Shown here in pieces: positions 13,707 through 25,198 of a stretch of 64,000 nt of DNA; the stretch's first letter is position 1; each line of letters starts with the position of its first letter. Source of the stretch: Tricholoma matsutake (taxonomy: Eukaryota > Basidiomycota > Agaricomycetes > Agaricales > Tricholomataceae); contig AP026547.1 in NCBI GenBank assembly GCA_026075535.2, positions 5,146,001-5,210,000 of the forward strand, in the 5' to 3' direction. The notes beneath the pieces are model-generated. The model worked only from the letters and a program-made list of their open reading frames with translations, made no database searches and was not told the origin of the DNA. The position numbers and the translations under genes were made by a program.

Positions 13707-14184
13707 CCTTTGTTCGTCATTGATCATGTCTCGATGTAACTTAACAATAAATGTCTCTCAGGACTCGGATCACGTTTTCACTAAGGTTTCGGGGGACTCG
13801 TGGCAGTGTGCAAATTTGGGAATTTCTCGACCGGCGGAATCAGGGTTATTGATTTCTTTTCATTTCTTCCGTAGGGCCAGACATCACCTGGTGGCAGTCG
13901 GCGATGCAAGCTCCAGACTCGACCGAGTATACGTAGTGTCATTACTAGTGAAGTCAATAGATATCTATTGGATATCTACGACAAGGACACTGCTAGATCT
14001 TCTTGGCCTGCGATACTGTTATCGGATCAGTTATGCCTACAGATTTAGCAAGTGACATGTAATCTGCCTCGTTTTCGCCGCATGGGTTTAATTTTATACT
14101 CTCCAAATCTTTCGTCCAAACATGTGGCAGAATCATTCGCGTTAGGTCAAATCTCCTTGTCCCCTTCTCCCTGCATCAGCCTGC
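13707..14184. other. Intergenic, nothing recognised
   Basis: 478 bp between the polymerase stop and the glucanase start. Contains a perfect palindrome CAATAGATATCTATTG near 13955 but no gene that I can support. Confidence 0.4.
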
Positions 14185-16079
14185 ATGCGATTCTTTGCTC
14201 TCTGCATCGCCTTTCTCTGTCATGGGCACGCGTTTTGGTCTGTGATGGTTGCAGCTACGCAACAGTGCAGACTGAAAGCACCTAGCAGAGTCCTGGCCGC
14301 GGTCCAGCCTTCCACTAACAGTCATTCTAATACTGGATCTTCGAGTTCGAATACAGGCGTCCCTGCCTCCACATCTGTGCCTTTCAATTATGGGACGGAC
14401 AAGATTCGAGGAGTAAACTTGTAAGTCAAGTGGATGGCATGTTCTCGTGTCGAACCTCACGTTTCTGCATGGTAGAGGTGGATGGCTTGTCCTGGAGGTG
14501 AGAATTCCTTGAGTACACTCGCTTTCAGCGCTCACTCATCATAGCCATGGATAACGCCAAGCGTCTTCGACAGCACGAACAACACCGCAATAGTGGATGA
14601 ATTCACGCTTGGTCAGATGTTAGACTCACAAACTGCCATGAATATCCTTCACAAGCACTGGGACACGGTATGTGAAAACATTATTATTAAGTTGCAGTCA
14701 ATTACATAATTTGCACAGTGGATAACAGAGGACGACTTGGTGGCCATCAAAGCTGCTGGCCTCAATCACGTCCGGTCCGTGAGATCCGTGTTCTGTTCAC
14801 GTGGAAGTCTCACTGAGTCACATGTTCACACCAACAGAATACCCTTGGGATATTGGTCCGTCCCTTTAACGTCATCCAATACGAATACCTCAACATCGGT
14901 GGCACCCTATACCCCTGGCGCTTGGACCTACCTCCTCCGTGGTCTGCAATGGGCAAAGAAGCATGGAATCAACGTCATCCTAGACATTCACGGTGCTCCC
15001 GGCTCTCAAAATGGATACGATAACTCTGGTCAGCGCACCACAAATCCCGTATGGGCGGTGAACCCCGCGAATGTAACGCGTACGATCGATACGCTACGGT
15101 TCATCGTGCAGAACACGAACGGGATGGTAGATGTTATTGAATTGCTGAACGAACCAGCCGGGTTCATCGGAAATGCCTGGTCACAGGCAATCCGGCAGTT
15201 CTGGCTAGACGGATATGATGCCGTCCGACAGGCGGCAGGAGCAGGCATCAAAGTCATGATTGGGGACGCGTTTCTTGGCGTACAGGTGTTGTTAGGCCTT
15301 CTCAAGCTGCTTGAATGTCTTTTAATTACCTAGCCGTGTAGAGTTGGGGCAATTTTCTGACCTACCCAAGAGGACAGGGGGTGCTAATGGACTTCGTAAG
15401 TTTCTAACGACCTCTTACATCGACACCCAACCAAACTCCTTTCTGAAGCATGAATACCAAATTTTTAGTGACTTGGAACTTAATCGTACCTTTGACGAAC
15501 ATGTCTCTGTACGTTGTGCTACCTACATGCAATACAATGCTAATAATCTATACGTAGTTTGCCTGCACGTATTCGAGTAGTCTCTATGGGTTTCAATCCC
15601 AAAATATTTGGACCATAATCGGGGAATGGTCGAACGCAGTAACGGACTGCGCTCTGTGGTTGAATGGCAGAGGTGTTGGGTCCCGCTGGGACAACACCTG
15701 GTTTCCTGGTCCGAATACTCAGTATCACGGGTCGTGTACAAATTTTACAGGAAGCTATCTGAGCTTCTCGGACTCATACAAAGCATTCTTGAGAAAGTGA
15801 GTCGGAAGTTCTTTGTAGGCCGAATATCTGAATGCTCACCTGTGATGTTCAATCTCCAGGTATTGGGAGGTTCAAGTCGAGATTGGCGAAAAAGTCCAAG
15901 GCTGGGTCTTTTGGACATGGAAGGTGTGTGCCTGTGTCTCCTTTTGAGTATCTGCATAACTGATATGCCCGTCTGCACAGGCAGAAAATGCTGACGAATG
16001 GAGTTACCAGAAAGGCCTGGAAGGTGGCTGGATACCGCAGGACCCCACGCAACGACAATATCCAGGGCTTTGCCCTTAA
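14185..16079 (+). CDS. Secreted exo-beta-1,3-glucanase, GH5 (GH5_9-like)
   Basis: Hydrolyses beta-1,3-glucan in the cell wall during growth and remodelling. The first exon encodes a hydrophobic N-terminal signal ([11 protein letters not shown]) and a Ser/Thr-rich linker, then RGVNLGGWLVLE across an intron whose donor follows position 14420. Family motifs in order: [12 protein letters not shown] (across a 14770-14838 intron), [24 protein letters not shown] with the general acid/base Glu, the HEYQIFSD segment, and TIIGEWSNA with the nucleophile Glu. A conserved Trp region ([17 protein letters not shown]) precedes the TAA at 16077-16079. At least eight introns of about 50-70 nt. The start is chosen at 14185 because the signal sequence begins there. 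It converges with the next gene, with 192 bp between the stops. Confidence 0.92.
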
Positions 16080-16271
16080 GCAAATCGAGGCTGGTGAAGG
16101 GACGAAGGCTTGCATATCAATACACATGGACATGGGGGAACACATACACTTTATATATTATAACTTATTGAAGTCCACCTTCTGTATTTGACAAAAATAC
16201 TGACAGATAACACATGTGCGATTACTCCAAGAATCCCAACAGAAATACAACAGATGGAGGAAAGATGTACT

Positions 16272-17320
16272 CTAATACATGTTTGGAGGCCAATCTGGGA
16301 GACTTTGGAGCGCTGCATTGCAAGCTTCGCGCACGCGTCGTTTACTTGGGAGATCACCTGACTGACGATAGCCTTGAAAAACCTCACTCATCTGGAATGA
16401 AGAGGCAGCGACAGAGTCTGTTTAGGAAAGGTAAAAAAACGAGTGACTCCCAATGAAGATGTCGCACCAAAGTTGGAGTGCGCCTCCTTCATCAACTGGG
16501 TGAAAATATAAACAGCGGTAATGGAAGCGAACGAAGAACATACCCCTTGCAACCTTGCCCCTTCTTGCTGAATCTGACCAGCGTAATAACCCCCTCCGCT
16601 GTATGCCAATTGCTGTTGAAGCTGCGCCAGCTGCGATCCAAGTTCCTTCGTCCTGCCATCCCAAGTATTCTTTAGCGCATCAAACGCATTCAATAGCTGT
16701 TTCCATGCATAACTATCCCACGCCTCGAGCTCCGGCTTATGATTGCGGATATAATCCCGCGGGTGGGGATCCCCCGAAGGGGAAATCGACGATGAAGACG
16801 TGGAGTAGCTGCCTGTAGCGGTTGTATTTTGCCCTTGGCTCTGAGGCTGGTTCTGGCCGTCCCAGCCTTGCCCGATGGATGCGTATGGATCGAGCTGCGC
16901 AATATATGTCGGGCTCTGCAGCTGCTGTTGGACAGGATTATACTCTGGCTGCTGCGGTTGTGCTTGTCCCTGCAGATAGCCATAACTGCTGCCGCTTATG
17001 TTGGCGGCCAGCTGTTGTCCAAATGCACTCGAGGGTTGAAACGGCATACCCTTTTGCTGTTGCGGTGAGCCTGAGAGGGTATACGCTGACTGGACCGACC
17101 CATACTGCGGTTGTTGCTGCTGTTGCTGATATAGACCTTGCGGTTGTGTCTGGTATGGTGTAGCACTAGGAACTGGAGCAGGTTGGAGCCACTGGGTGTA
17201 CTGTGTGCCGTTTGAAGGAGAAGGACTGGATAGATCTGGGAAACGAGATTGAGCATCGGTGGGATCGTTTACGAATGGATTATTAGTAAATGCTGGGCTT
17301 GTGTAGGCATTGTTGTACAT
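16272..17320 (-). CDS. Q/S-rich conserved protein with helical C-terminal domain
   Basis: Function unknown; I recognise the C-terminal sequence style as conserved among agaricomycetes but no named domain. Three exons by manual splicing: 17320-16544, 16496-16468 and 16417-16272, with introns of 47 and 50 nt. Residues 1-165 are Gln/Pro/Ser rich with polyglutamine (QQQQQQ) and are probably disordered. Then follow NHKPELEAWDSYAWKQLLNA, a coiled-coil-like stretch with QLAQLQQQL, and a conserved tail running NFDSVAASSFQMSEVF and ending LPDWPPNMY before TAG at 16272-16274. The unspliced frame would instead stop at 16388, so the last two exons are easy to miss. The layout (disordered Q-rich arm plus helical tail) resembles nuclear or RNA-granule proteins; that is inference. 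Confidence 0.75.
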
Positions 17321-17497
17321 GGAGAGAATAAGGGTATAATATAAGTGGGTGGTGGTTACAAATCCAGAGCGCAGCCGGGATCGCCGTGCACGTGGTGAAC
17401 ACTGCAACTTTTTCAACAACTACAGGCATCGGAATATACAATGTAGTATATATTGGAAACCACAAAAGATGGGAAGAAATGTCCGACCAACATGATA

Positions 17498-18220
17498 TCA
17501 TCGCCGTTTTAGTTTTGGGACGGGCAGCAAGCCAAGAACTCCGAATATCAGAGCGTATACGGCACATACTAGAACAAAATGTGAAAATGAGGGTCCGAAA
17601 GAAGGTGGGCGACCGTACTGACCTCCGATGACACCTTTTCCGTAACCCAAATTTGACCACTGACCCAGTGTCAGCACAAAAAGTAGCCATCCGACGACAA
17701 TGGTCAGAGTCAAGACCTGCAAATTACGTGCAGAGTGAGCCCGATGCATTATCCTACACAGAGTCCGAATGATCTGCCAAGGACAGAACTCACAGGTATC
17801 ACTGATGACAACATGTCTGATTCTTTCCATGAACGATACTATCCAGGCGAAATTAAAGAATAGACGGAAGAAAGCACTGTGAGATGTACATTGGGCTCTA
17901 CCCCTGTTATCCACGGCGACATGAGCAAGTAGATGAACAAGGCAACGGTTGTGAGTCCATGTCCTAGAGCCCCGAGAGCTGCAGTGCTGTTTCATGATCG
18001 CAATGCAGATGTAAGCCAAGAACAAAGAATCACTCATAGAATGCCAAGAAGAAATGGAAAAGTTGACGCACCGCCCCAAAGAACCATTTGCGCCTTGAAC
18101 GATCCACCAAAATTCTTGGAACGTCCCAAGATAGTAAGTGATCGCGCCGCCGGGGACGACCAATTTAAGTTGTCGTATAGCGTGCTGAGTAGTAGAAACA
18201 GGTATTGGACGCGTAGACAT
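17498..18220 (-). CDS. Small predicted four-TM membrane protein, unknown family
   Basis: Not recognised. Starts MSTRPIPVSTTQHAIRQLKL. Probable exon joins use donors GTGCGT after GANGSLGR and GTGAGT after SSVIP, and perhaps a third intron near 17590-17636. Hydrophobic segments: VVPGGAITYYLGTFQEFWWI, LGHGLTTVALFIYLLM, LTLTIVVGWLLFVLTL and VCAVYALIFGVLGLLP, then a basic end PKLKRR and TGA at 17498. About 190 residues after splicing. The exon in the middle (near 17800-17850) is the least certain. It lies 177 bp upstream of the Q-rich gene on the same strand. Confidence 0.6.
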   Translation of the reverse strand: MSTRPIPVSTTQHAIRQLKLVVPGGAITYYLGTFQEFWWIVQGANGSLGRCVNFSISSWHSMSDSLFLAYICIAIMKQHCSSRGSRTWTHNRCLVHLLAHVAVDNRGRAQCTSHSAFFRLFFNFAWIVSFMERIRHVVISDTCEFCPWQIIRTLCRIMHRAHSARNLQVLTLTIVVGWLLFVLTLGQWSNLGYGKGVIGGQYGRPPSFGPSFSHFVLVCAVYALIFGVLGLLPVPKLKRR

Positions 18221-18471
18221 ATATTCAGATTATATAGAGGTGGTTTGGTGAAGACTCGATTTATATCAGTTCACAAAAGCTGATACAAACCTTTATCACA
18301 TGCTAATCCCACAGGATGCTCGGTGGCTGACCAACTATAACTAGAACTCCCCCGAATCCGAGCTACAATACTTACATGTACATTCGTTCAAAAAAAATAC
18401 AACATAAGGTGTCAGCGCTCAACAGTATATCCACATTATATCTATCAACGTAGTCGGCCAAAGTTCCCTGT

Positions 18472-20044
18472 TCAGAGTTTAGATCCTATTTTTGGATCTT
18501 CCGAGATCTTCACGACCCTAGCGTCCCGAGAATCATGTCAGTCAACCCGTCGATCGATATCTACAGAGATACTCACAGCTTGCCTGTATTCCCACCGCTG
18601 AACAACAGCGGCAGTGCGACAGGTGCTTGTTCAATACCACCTTCCACAACGTGAAATTTTCGCTTGATCGACCCATCAATCAGGCCGTTCGCAAGCTCCT
18701 GGATCGCAGCCGGATATTCTGCAACATGATCAAAACTAAAGGGGAAAAGACGCATGAATATCATCAAGGCGAAATACCGCGGCTTTACACATACACAATG
18801 AAACCTTGCATTTTGGCACGTTGTGCGATAATTGTTTGATAATTTCGCAGGCCGTCAGGTCTGTCCTTCTCTAGGGGAGCGGTATCAACCCCGTAAAATC
18901 TAAGACGAGGATACAGCGCGCACCGTACTGAGAAATTGCACCTAAAAACAATTGAATAACAGGCTAACCACGAAACAAACGAAGCCATACCGCAAAGTAC
19001 AATCCTCGCACCCTTGTTTAGCCTCGTCAGCATCATATCAAGTATATCACCTACGACGACGAGTTACGAGGCAACTATAATCGCGTTGGAAACCATACCT
19101 CCGACATTGTCAAAGTACACATCGAGATAGCCGATTTTTTTGAAGTCTTGCCTAAAGGTAGGACTCTTATAGTTGAAAGCCTTATCGACGCCAACTTCCT
19201 TCTCCAGCCATTCGCATTTGTCTTTGCTACCAGCGATGGCATAGACTTTTGCTCCAGCACGTTTTCCCAGTTGACATGCAATTGATCCTACGGAGCCCGC
19301 TGCACCGGATATGACGAGCGTTTCGCCAGGTTTAATTTGACCAATATTTCGTAGGCCCTGATGAAATACCATGTCACATCTAGCAAAAGAAGCGTGAAGG
19401 TCTGGAACGTACGATGTAGGCTGTAAGACCTGATAGCACAGCACGACTCGTGAATTTTAAAACCTCGAAATTGGCAATGGCTCCGTACCTGGAGTACCAA
19501 GAGTATTCACGAAATCTAACGCCTGAACGCCATTGGGAACACTACAAAGGATGATAAGTATAGGTTGCGAGACTCTCGAACAATCAACCTACATCAACTC
19601 CTCTACGTGTGCATCGTTCATCACCGCATACTCGGTCATGCCTGGTATACAGATAAGCTTCCGTTGGAGAAAGTGTAATTGAACATACCAAATGCTCCAC
19701 TGACTGTATCCCCAGCAGCGAACTTGCTTCCTGGCCCTACCACAACAACAACACCGAGACCCTGCGCACGCATTGTCTAGCACCCTCTTTCGCATCATCT
19801 TCAATACAGCTTTGAGGTAAATACGCACCGCACCGATCTTTACAGGCGGCATGTAACTCCGCGCATCCCTGATGTAGCCTCGCATAGCAGGATCCAGGGA
19901 TAACCAAGTCACCTGGACGAGTACTTCCCCATTCCCAGGTTTGAGGTCGAAAGGCAGCACTTCAGTACGAAACGTTGTTGGCTCGATCTCAGCTACAGGG
20001 CGCTCATGGAGAACGATACGCTTATACTGCTTCGGTAACAACAT
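18472..20044 (-). CDS. Zinc-independent MDR oxidoreductase (NADP-dependent alkenal/one-reductase type)
   Basis: Medium-chain dehydrogenase/reductase of the PTGR/leukotriene-B4-dehydrogenase-like group; reduces alpha,beta-unsaturated carbonyls with NADPH. N-terminus MLLPKQYKRIVLHERPVAEI, then the substrate fold with WLSLDPAMRGYIRD. The Rossmann segment reads GETLVISGAAGSVGSIACQL followed by AGAKVYAIAGSKDKCEWL, with KKIGYLDVYFDNVGG and later LNKGARIVLCGMAS. The end is a short spliced exon VVKISEDPKIGSKL with TGA at 18472-18474. No catalytic zinc Cys/His pattern is visible, as expected for this group. Start set at 20044; an upstream in-frame Met at 20101 is possible. Many introns of about 50 nt. 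Confidence 0.88.
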
Positions 20045-20427
20045 TTCTGAAGCTCCTGAGGGGATGATTGATAGAAGAAGGTTCCACCATATCTCTGGCA
20101 CGGTGTTATATACCTATTAGTTTACGATCTAAGCCATCCGAGTCCCGACACAGGTCGGTCGGACATGGTTGTCACCGGTATCGCGCTGGCTTCACATGGA
20201 TCAAGGTCGTAAAGTACGTGCACCGTTTCTTACCTTCCTCAGGATTTGGCATCGTACCCGAAGCCCGGGATCATTTGACCAAGGATCTGTGGAAAGAGCG
20301 CCAATTCGCATCCCACCCATAACCGGAACATATCGGTTTTAACGACTATTCGTACAAGATATCTGTGCCGCGCTCAGCCTATACAGGCTACAATGTGAAT
20401 TGATACATGTTGAAGCCAAATACGGTT
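20045..20427. other. Intergenic between two minus-strand genes
   Basis: About 380 bp that must hold the oxidoreductase promoter and the aquaporin 3' UTR. No gene or repeat recognised. Confidence 0.4.
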
Positions 20428-21950
20428 TTAAACTACATCAAGTTTTCCGGCATCATATGTGACCGAATTGCCTTCCGAATGGATCTGCATCTCAACGTCA
20501 AGGACGCTGTCCCTCTTCACCTGCTCGCGACGCATCTTCTCTTCTCTATGATCCAACATAATATATGAGTGCTCGAGCGATGCACCAGGAATAACTGGAT
20601 AAAGGCAAGATAGTTAACAAGTCTCGGGTCTCAAGTGGAAACAGGCTAACCTCTGTCAGAATCCATAAAGAAGAATTCGTATATGCACGCAGCAAGCAGT
20701 GTCGCTGGAATACTCGTGAGTGATGCGATAGCAGCATACCTTCCTCCCGCCGCTGATGTTACCTGTCAGTAATTCGAATTCCTTGGGAAACCTTCGACCT
20801 TACCGCCCATTCCCCATACCATCATGGTCATAAGCCGTGCACCTAAATCACGAGCAGTGTTGGTAGCAACTAAGCATCAGGGTTTGTCAGACTAGAAACT
20901 GCTTCCGACATTTGAGTAATCTTACGTCCTGCATCCCCGAAACCCCAGATGGCGTTCGCGCTGGTATCGGTTGTCTCAACTTTCTTCTGCAGGTATACGG
21001 ACAGGACTCACTATGCCAATGAGACCAAGACGGGACCCAATGCGGGAGGGATGAAAACATTTGTAGGGTCAAACGTTGCCCAAATAACAAGTCCAATGAA
21101 GGTGTCCTGCAAAGTTAAAAGGTTAAATCAGTGGTTGTTATTTATTGCACACATTCCGCTGATATTTACCGTGACGAATTCGTTTAGGAACGTTGGGCCT
21201 AGCGTTTGTCCAGATGGGAGATACAATGTGAATCCACCAGCAGGGCCCTCGGGAGTGAATAACAACGACCCTAACGTTCCCGCGTCCGTGAGAACGACTG
21301 TAGCTTTGTCGATTGCGAACTTGTATTGTGCATATACGAGAGCGCATGCAAGAAATGCTCCGATGGTCTGGGCGACAATGTATCTGGATATCCACTAAAT
21401 CTCATGCAAGTGTGACTAACGAATAAAGATACATACCGTAGTGCTTTCAATTTCGGAAATCCTTTGAAGACGACGAAGCAGATTGAGATAGCTGGATTGA
21501 AGTGGCCGCCTGACGTTCCGCTGCATACGGTTATGGCGAAAAGAATGCCGAAGCAATACGCAAAGCCAATCTGGAGAACAGCTGGAAGTTTTCAAGTTAT
21601 ACTTAGGGAAGTTTCATTGCTCGGCCATCGAAAGACTCACAAGAGGTGGCTATGTTAAGGATGTTTCCGATTACAAAATTCATCTGTGATCCAACGCCTA
21701 TCAATTGGTTCAGCGTTGCATTCCGTCGGCGTTCGGTTTCTAATGAGCTTACCAGCATACACGTAGAAGAACACTCCCAGCTAGTATTCCAGGTCAGCTG
21801 TGAGTAGCAGGTCATATCCGTTTTCACCATTTCAGCAAAACATTCGATCGCCCAGTGGATTTCCTTCCTGTGTCTCTGCTTCTCCCAACTGGCGAAGATC
21901 TTTTGCCTTGGATGGAAGTCGCGCAAATGTACAGTTGGTATAACAGACAT
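20428..21950 (-). CDS. Aquaporin / aquaglyceroporin (MIP family)
   Basis: Integral membrane channel for water, glycerol or other small solutes. Start MSVIPTVHLRDFHPRQK. The first pore motif is GTSGGHFNPAISI near 21490 (NPA). Following helices: LRYIVAQTIGAFLACALVYA, the extracellular TFLNEFVTDTFIGLVIWATF, and PPALGPVLVS. The second pore motif reads ATNTARDLGARLM near 20855, so NTA replaces NPA while the following Arg of the selectivity filter is kept. The C-terminal tail after YEFFFMDSD is charged and ends GKLDVV with TAA at 20428-20430. Multiple introns of about 50-60 nt. The last gene before the transposon island. Confidence 0.88.
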
Positions 21951-22380
21951 CCTGGCTAAGCAGGTTGAAATGTAGGGGGTTTGGCCTTGCTTGTTCTCCT
22001 ACGCAGGGGCTTATCTATTGTCTGATCAAAGAACCTGGCTATGTTGGGTTGAACATGCTTGTTGCTTCTTAGGTTATTCATATACATGCAGTCTCAAGAG
22101 TTGGACGGCGACGGTGCCTGTTGGACGGAGAAGGTTGTACCTAAGCCGGATCCCATGTCCAATATCCATGACCCTTGCAGCATCCTAACCCCGCCACAAG
22201 GCTGAAGCTGATTAACGTCCGGTCGAAGTTCGGTTGCTATGCTGCCAAAATCCTGCCTCCGGGTAACGAAAACGAAGATGAAGGGGGGGAATGGAAGTCA
22301 CTGATCTGCCGTGGAGTCGGAATACCTCATTCACACATGTGAAATGCCTCGCACGAGTCCTACACTGCTGGCACTGACCT
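21951..22380. other. Aquaporin upstream region and island boundary
   Basis: No gene recognised. Base composition changes sharply to AT-rich at about 22380. Confidence 0.4.
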
Positions 22381-24110
22381 GTGTTTCCCACAGAAACGCA
22401 GCCTCAGAAACATGTTTTAAGACTTCTGATTTGTCTATCCTTTGGATATTTTAAAGATGTATTTAGACAAAATACTAAGGAAATATTTTACATGTATCCA
22501 AGCTGTATCTGCAAGAAACAGAAAAAGTGTATATTACAATGTTTCTTTCAGATCCATTGTGTTTTTTATGGTTCCTTTGTGTAAGTCAAAGAAACACTTT
22601 ATATCTAATTATAGCTGTATCTGCAGAAAACACTCAACATGTAATTTTATTATGTATGCCCAAATAAGCCAAATATATAAATATAAATACTGTCCTAATT
22701 ATTAGCCAATAATACTTTCCCATAAATATAGAATCACTATTAGATTTAGATTTAACAGATATGCTATATAATAAAATAAAATAACATAAGGACTCATACT
22801 TGCCAGAATTGGCCCTCACCCCAAGTATATAACATCACTATGTAGATGTCATTTTCAAACTCAGCTCAAAATCCTGGTTAGAATGGTATAAAACATCACT
22901 ATATTCCATTTATGATAAGTCACATGACTCTCCCAATGTCATTTTTGAACTCCGCTCAAACCAATCAGAATGGTATATATAACATCACTATATCCCATTT
23001 ATGGTAAGTCACATACTCTCCCAATGCCATTTTTGAACTCAGCTCAAGAAACTGATCAGAATGGTATATAACTTGAATTTAATCTTATGTTTACTTAAGA
23101 CTAATCACCACGAAGGCAACATCTGGCGATGACGGCCTGCACCTTTGAGTGCTGTACACCTTCGTGTACCTCTTTGAGCTTCTGCAGCTCCCCCTCTTGG
23201 TTTTCTTTCCCTGAGCTTGTCAGCTACTTTCTCTTGCTTACATGTTGTCTCCTATGACAACATCTGTCTCACAAGTGGTATATAGTCTTACCCATTGCAC
23301 AAGAGTTTTCTTGTTGCCTCCTTCAACTCTCAACTCTCATACCTTGGGTAGGTTCCTTTTTCTTAGTTTTAGTCATCTCCTTTATCTCACAACTCTCATG
23401 TTTAGTAGTCATCCTGGTTGCTTTAACCCACCCTTCCCACCCTTCTTTTATTCTGCTGCATGGATGGACTGGTGGTGCCTGGGCCAACAGGATGGATGAC
23501 ACTATATTCCTTTGTTCTATTGGCACAAACAAACATGGCGTACATCATACCAGTTCACATGTAGAACTTCTGCTGGTAGCTTTCCTCGTAACTTGCTTGT
23601 CTTTTTCCTAACGGGTTTTTTTAGCAAGACAAGGTTTTGATGCACCCAGTGAAGTTTATTATGTAGTCTTTTTCATTCCATTACTTAGAGCTGTACATGC
23701 ACAATTCATGATTGGTCATGCTACTGGTGGTCAGAGCGCACCTTTCTTCTGGCTAAATCGTCTCCCACGTAAGCCCTGAGCATGTGATTAGATCACTATT
23801 ATATCATGGTCACATGACTCTCCTGATGTCATTTTTGAACTCAGCTCAAAAAACTGATCAGAATGGTATATAACATCACTATATTCCATATATGGATGGT
23901 CCCATCACTACATACATGTCATTTTGAAACTCAGCTCAAAAAACTGATGTATAACATCACTATAAATTTTTGACTCCCACGGTTAGTAAAGTCAGTAATT
24001 TTTTGTAATGGTTGCTGAAAATTACTGACCATGGGGAAAACAGACATGGAAAATGGTCACACTGAATTTTTCATCGATTCTGGGTTTGAAGAACGAGTCT
24101 GTAATACCTC
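22381..24110. repeat. AT-rich segment with dispersed ~90 bp repeat units
   Basis: A unit of about 90 bp built on ATGGTATATAACATCACTAT, then CTCTCCCAATGTCATTTTTG and AACTCAGCTCAAAAAACTGA, occurs in copies starting near 22820 (partial), 22883, 22970, 23800 (partial) and 23863, with a further partial at 23947. The middle (23061-23800) is unrelated, less AT-rich sequence, so the array looks interrupted by an insertion. No coding potential that I can support. Probably a non-autonomous element or remnant satellite. Confidence 0.6.
23991..24029. repeat. Perfect 12-bp inverted repeat
   Basis: GTCAGTAATTTT at 23991-24002 and its exact reverse complement AAAATTACTGAC at 24018-24029, with a 15 nt loop. 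Possibly the terminus of a small foldback element at the edge of the AT-rich array. Confidence 0.7.
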
Positions 24111-24339
24111 CGTTAAGAACTCGTAAACCACTGTTTATTAACACTATATATACATACATAAGTGTTATCTACCAAAAAAAAGTGAAGGGAAAGGGCCAGG
24201 AATGAGTGGAATAGCATGCTCAACATCGGGGATGATGAGCATGACACTAGCCGAGGCTGTGGCATATGTTGATCAACCATGGGAGACGGTGATTGGGCAG
24301 TGATTGGCATGAGAACTGGTGGTAGGGTTTTGATGCAAT

Positions 24340-24392
24340 CAAGCCTAGGAATAGTGAGGCAGACATGGGATGCCTCACTATTCTTAGGCTTG
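24340..24392. repeat. 22-bp inverted repeat with 9-nt spacer
   Basis: The arm at 24340-24361 (starting CAAGCCTAGG) is matched by 24371-24392 as reverse complement with one mismatch in 22. Such a near-perfect hairpin may be a joined pair of terminal inverted repeats left after internal deletion of a DNA transposon. Confidence 0.7.
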
Positions 24393-24419
24393 TATTGTGG
24401 AAAGGTCAGGTGCTGGTAC

Positions 24420-24665
24420 CTGTGATACCTGTTACACCATGGGTAAGGGTATGGGTGTTCAGCAATCCCAAACCCATACCTGTGATGGGATTATCTGGTG
24501 TTACCCACTGTGTCATTCCTTATCCATATTTACTCATATATTTATAGTAACCATCCATTCATCCATGGATACCACCCATGTGATATCCATATCCATTGCC
24601 ATCCATCCATATATGGTATCCATGGATGGTCATCTGGATCATGGCCACCCATGGCAGTCCCTAGT
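24420..24665. repeat. Low-complexity CCAT/ATCC-rich sequence
   Basis: Degenerate iterations of CCAT, ATCC and GGAT with local palindromes (CCATGGAT, ATATGGTATCCATGG). Ends near GGCCACCCATGGCAGTCCC, which could be a transposon terminus. No gene. Confidence 0.55.
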
Positions 24666-24862
24666 ACAGAATATATGGGCACAATATGCGAGAGTGTAGA
24701 TATAACAACTTAGTAACTTAGTAGCACGATTCATGCAGTGGAATGAGGGCACAGCAGGTAAGACCTCTTATTGTGTCATTATCCTATCGACATATATATA
24801 TTTCTACTTATGTTTCAGTCTGGTTAAATCCCAGACTCTCCACTTGCCAAGTACAGCACAGC

Positions 24863-25060
24863 TTACTCCTCAACAGAGTACTTAGATTTGCATGCACTAA
24901 CAGTCTTCATAACACCCATTGTATGATGCTGAGCCATCTCTGCAGCCAGTGCATTCCACATGACAGGCTTGTAGGTGGCGCCATCTGCAGCAGCCTCCTT
25001 TTTAGTAAGAAGAAATGTTATCATCCTCTCCTCATCAGCTGGGGACCAAGAACACTGAGG
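24863..25060 (-). pseudogene. Myb/SANT-like DNA-binding domain fragment, DNA-transposon derived
   Basis: On the minus strand a fragment reads SWSPADEERMITFLLTKKEA, then TYKPVMWNALAAEM and MKTVSACKSKYS. The W..D.E..L..L and K..V.WN..A spacing matches the Myb/SANT-like domain found in the accessory ORF of Harbinger-type transposons and in many fungal repeat proteins. No transposase ORF follows and the frame ends after KYSVEE, so this is a truncated relic. Confidence is moderate for the domain and low for the transposon class. Confidence 0.6.
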
Positions 25061-25121
25061 AACACTAGCAGCTTGAACATCTTTGGCAGTCTGTAAGGGG
25101 AACACCTTACGAGCCCCTACA

Positions 25122-25198
25122 ATGGTTGGCGCACATTTGTGAATGTTTCTGCACACCCGCAAATGTTTGCGCAATGAGGCGCCTTTTGCGCCAACCAT
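25122..25198. repeat. Perfect 12-bp inverted repeat with 53-nt loop
   Basis: ATGGTTGGCGCA at 25122-25133 and TGCGCCAACCAT at 25187-25198. The loop and the following 120 bp contain many TTTGCGCAA- and TGCGCAA-like words. It sits at the N-terminal side of the Myb/SANT relic and may be a terminal or subterminal repeat of the same element. Confidence 0.65.

Noticed and set aside
13955..13970. 16-bp palindrome as a regulatory site
   Set aside because: Single occurrence in AT-rich intergenic DNA; no related copy near another promoter, so no support for a function.
22381..22705. Cys/Lys-rich ORFs in the AT-rich segment considered as small secreted proteins
   Set aside because: Codons reflect AT-rich repeat sequence with repeated CTGTATCTGCA words; no start context, splice pattern or conservation signal.
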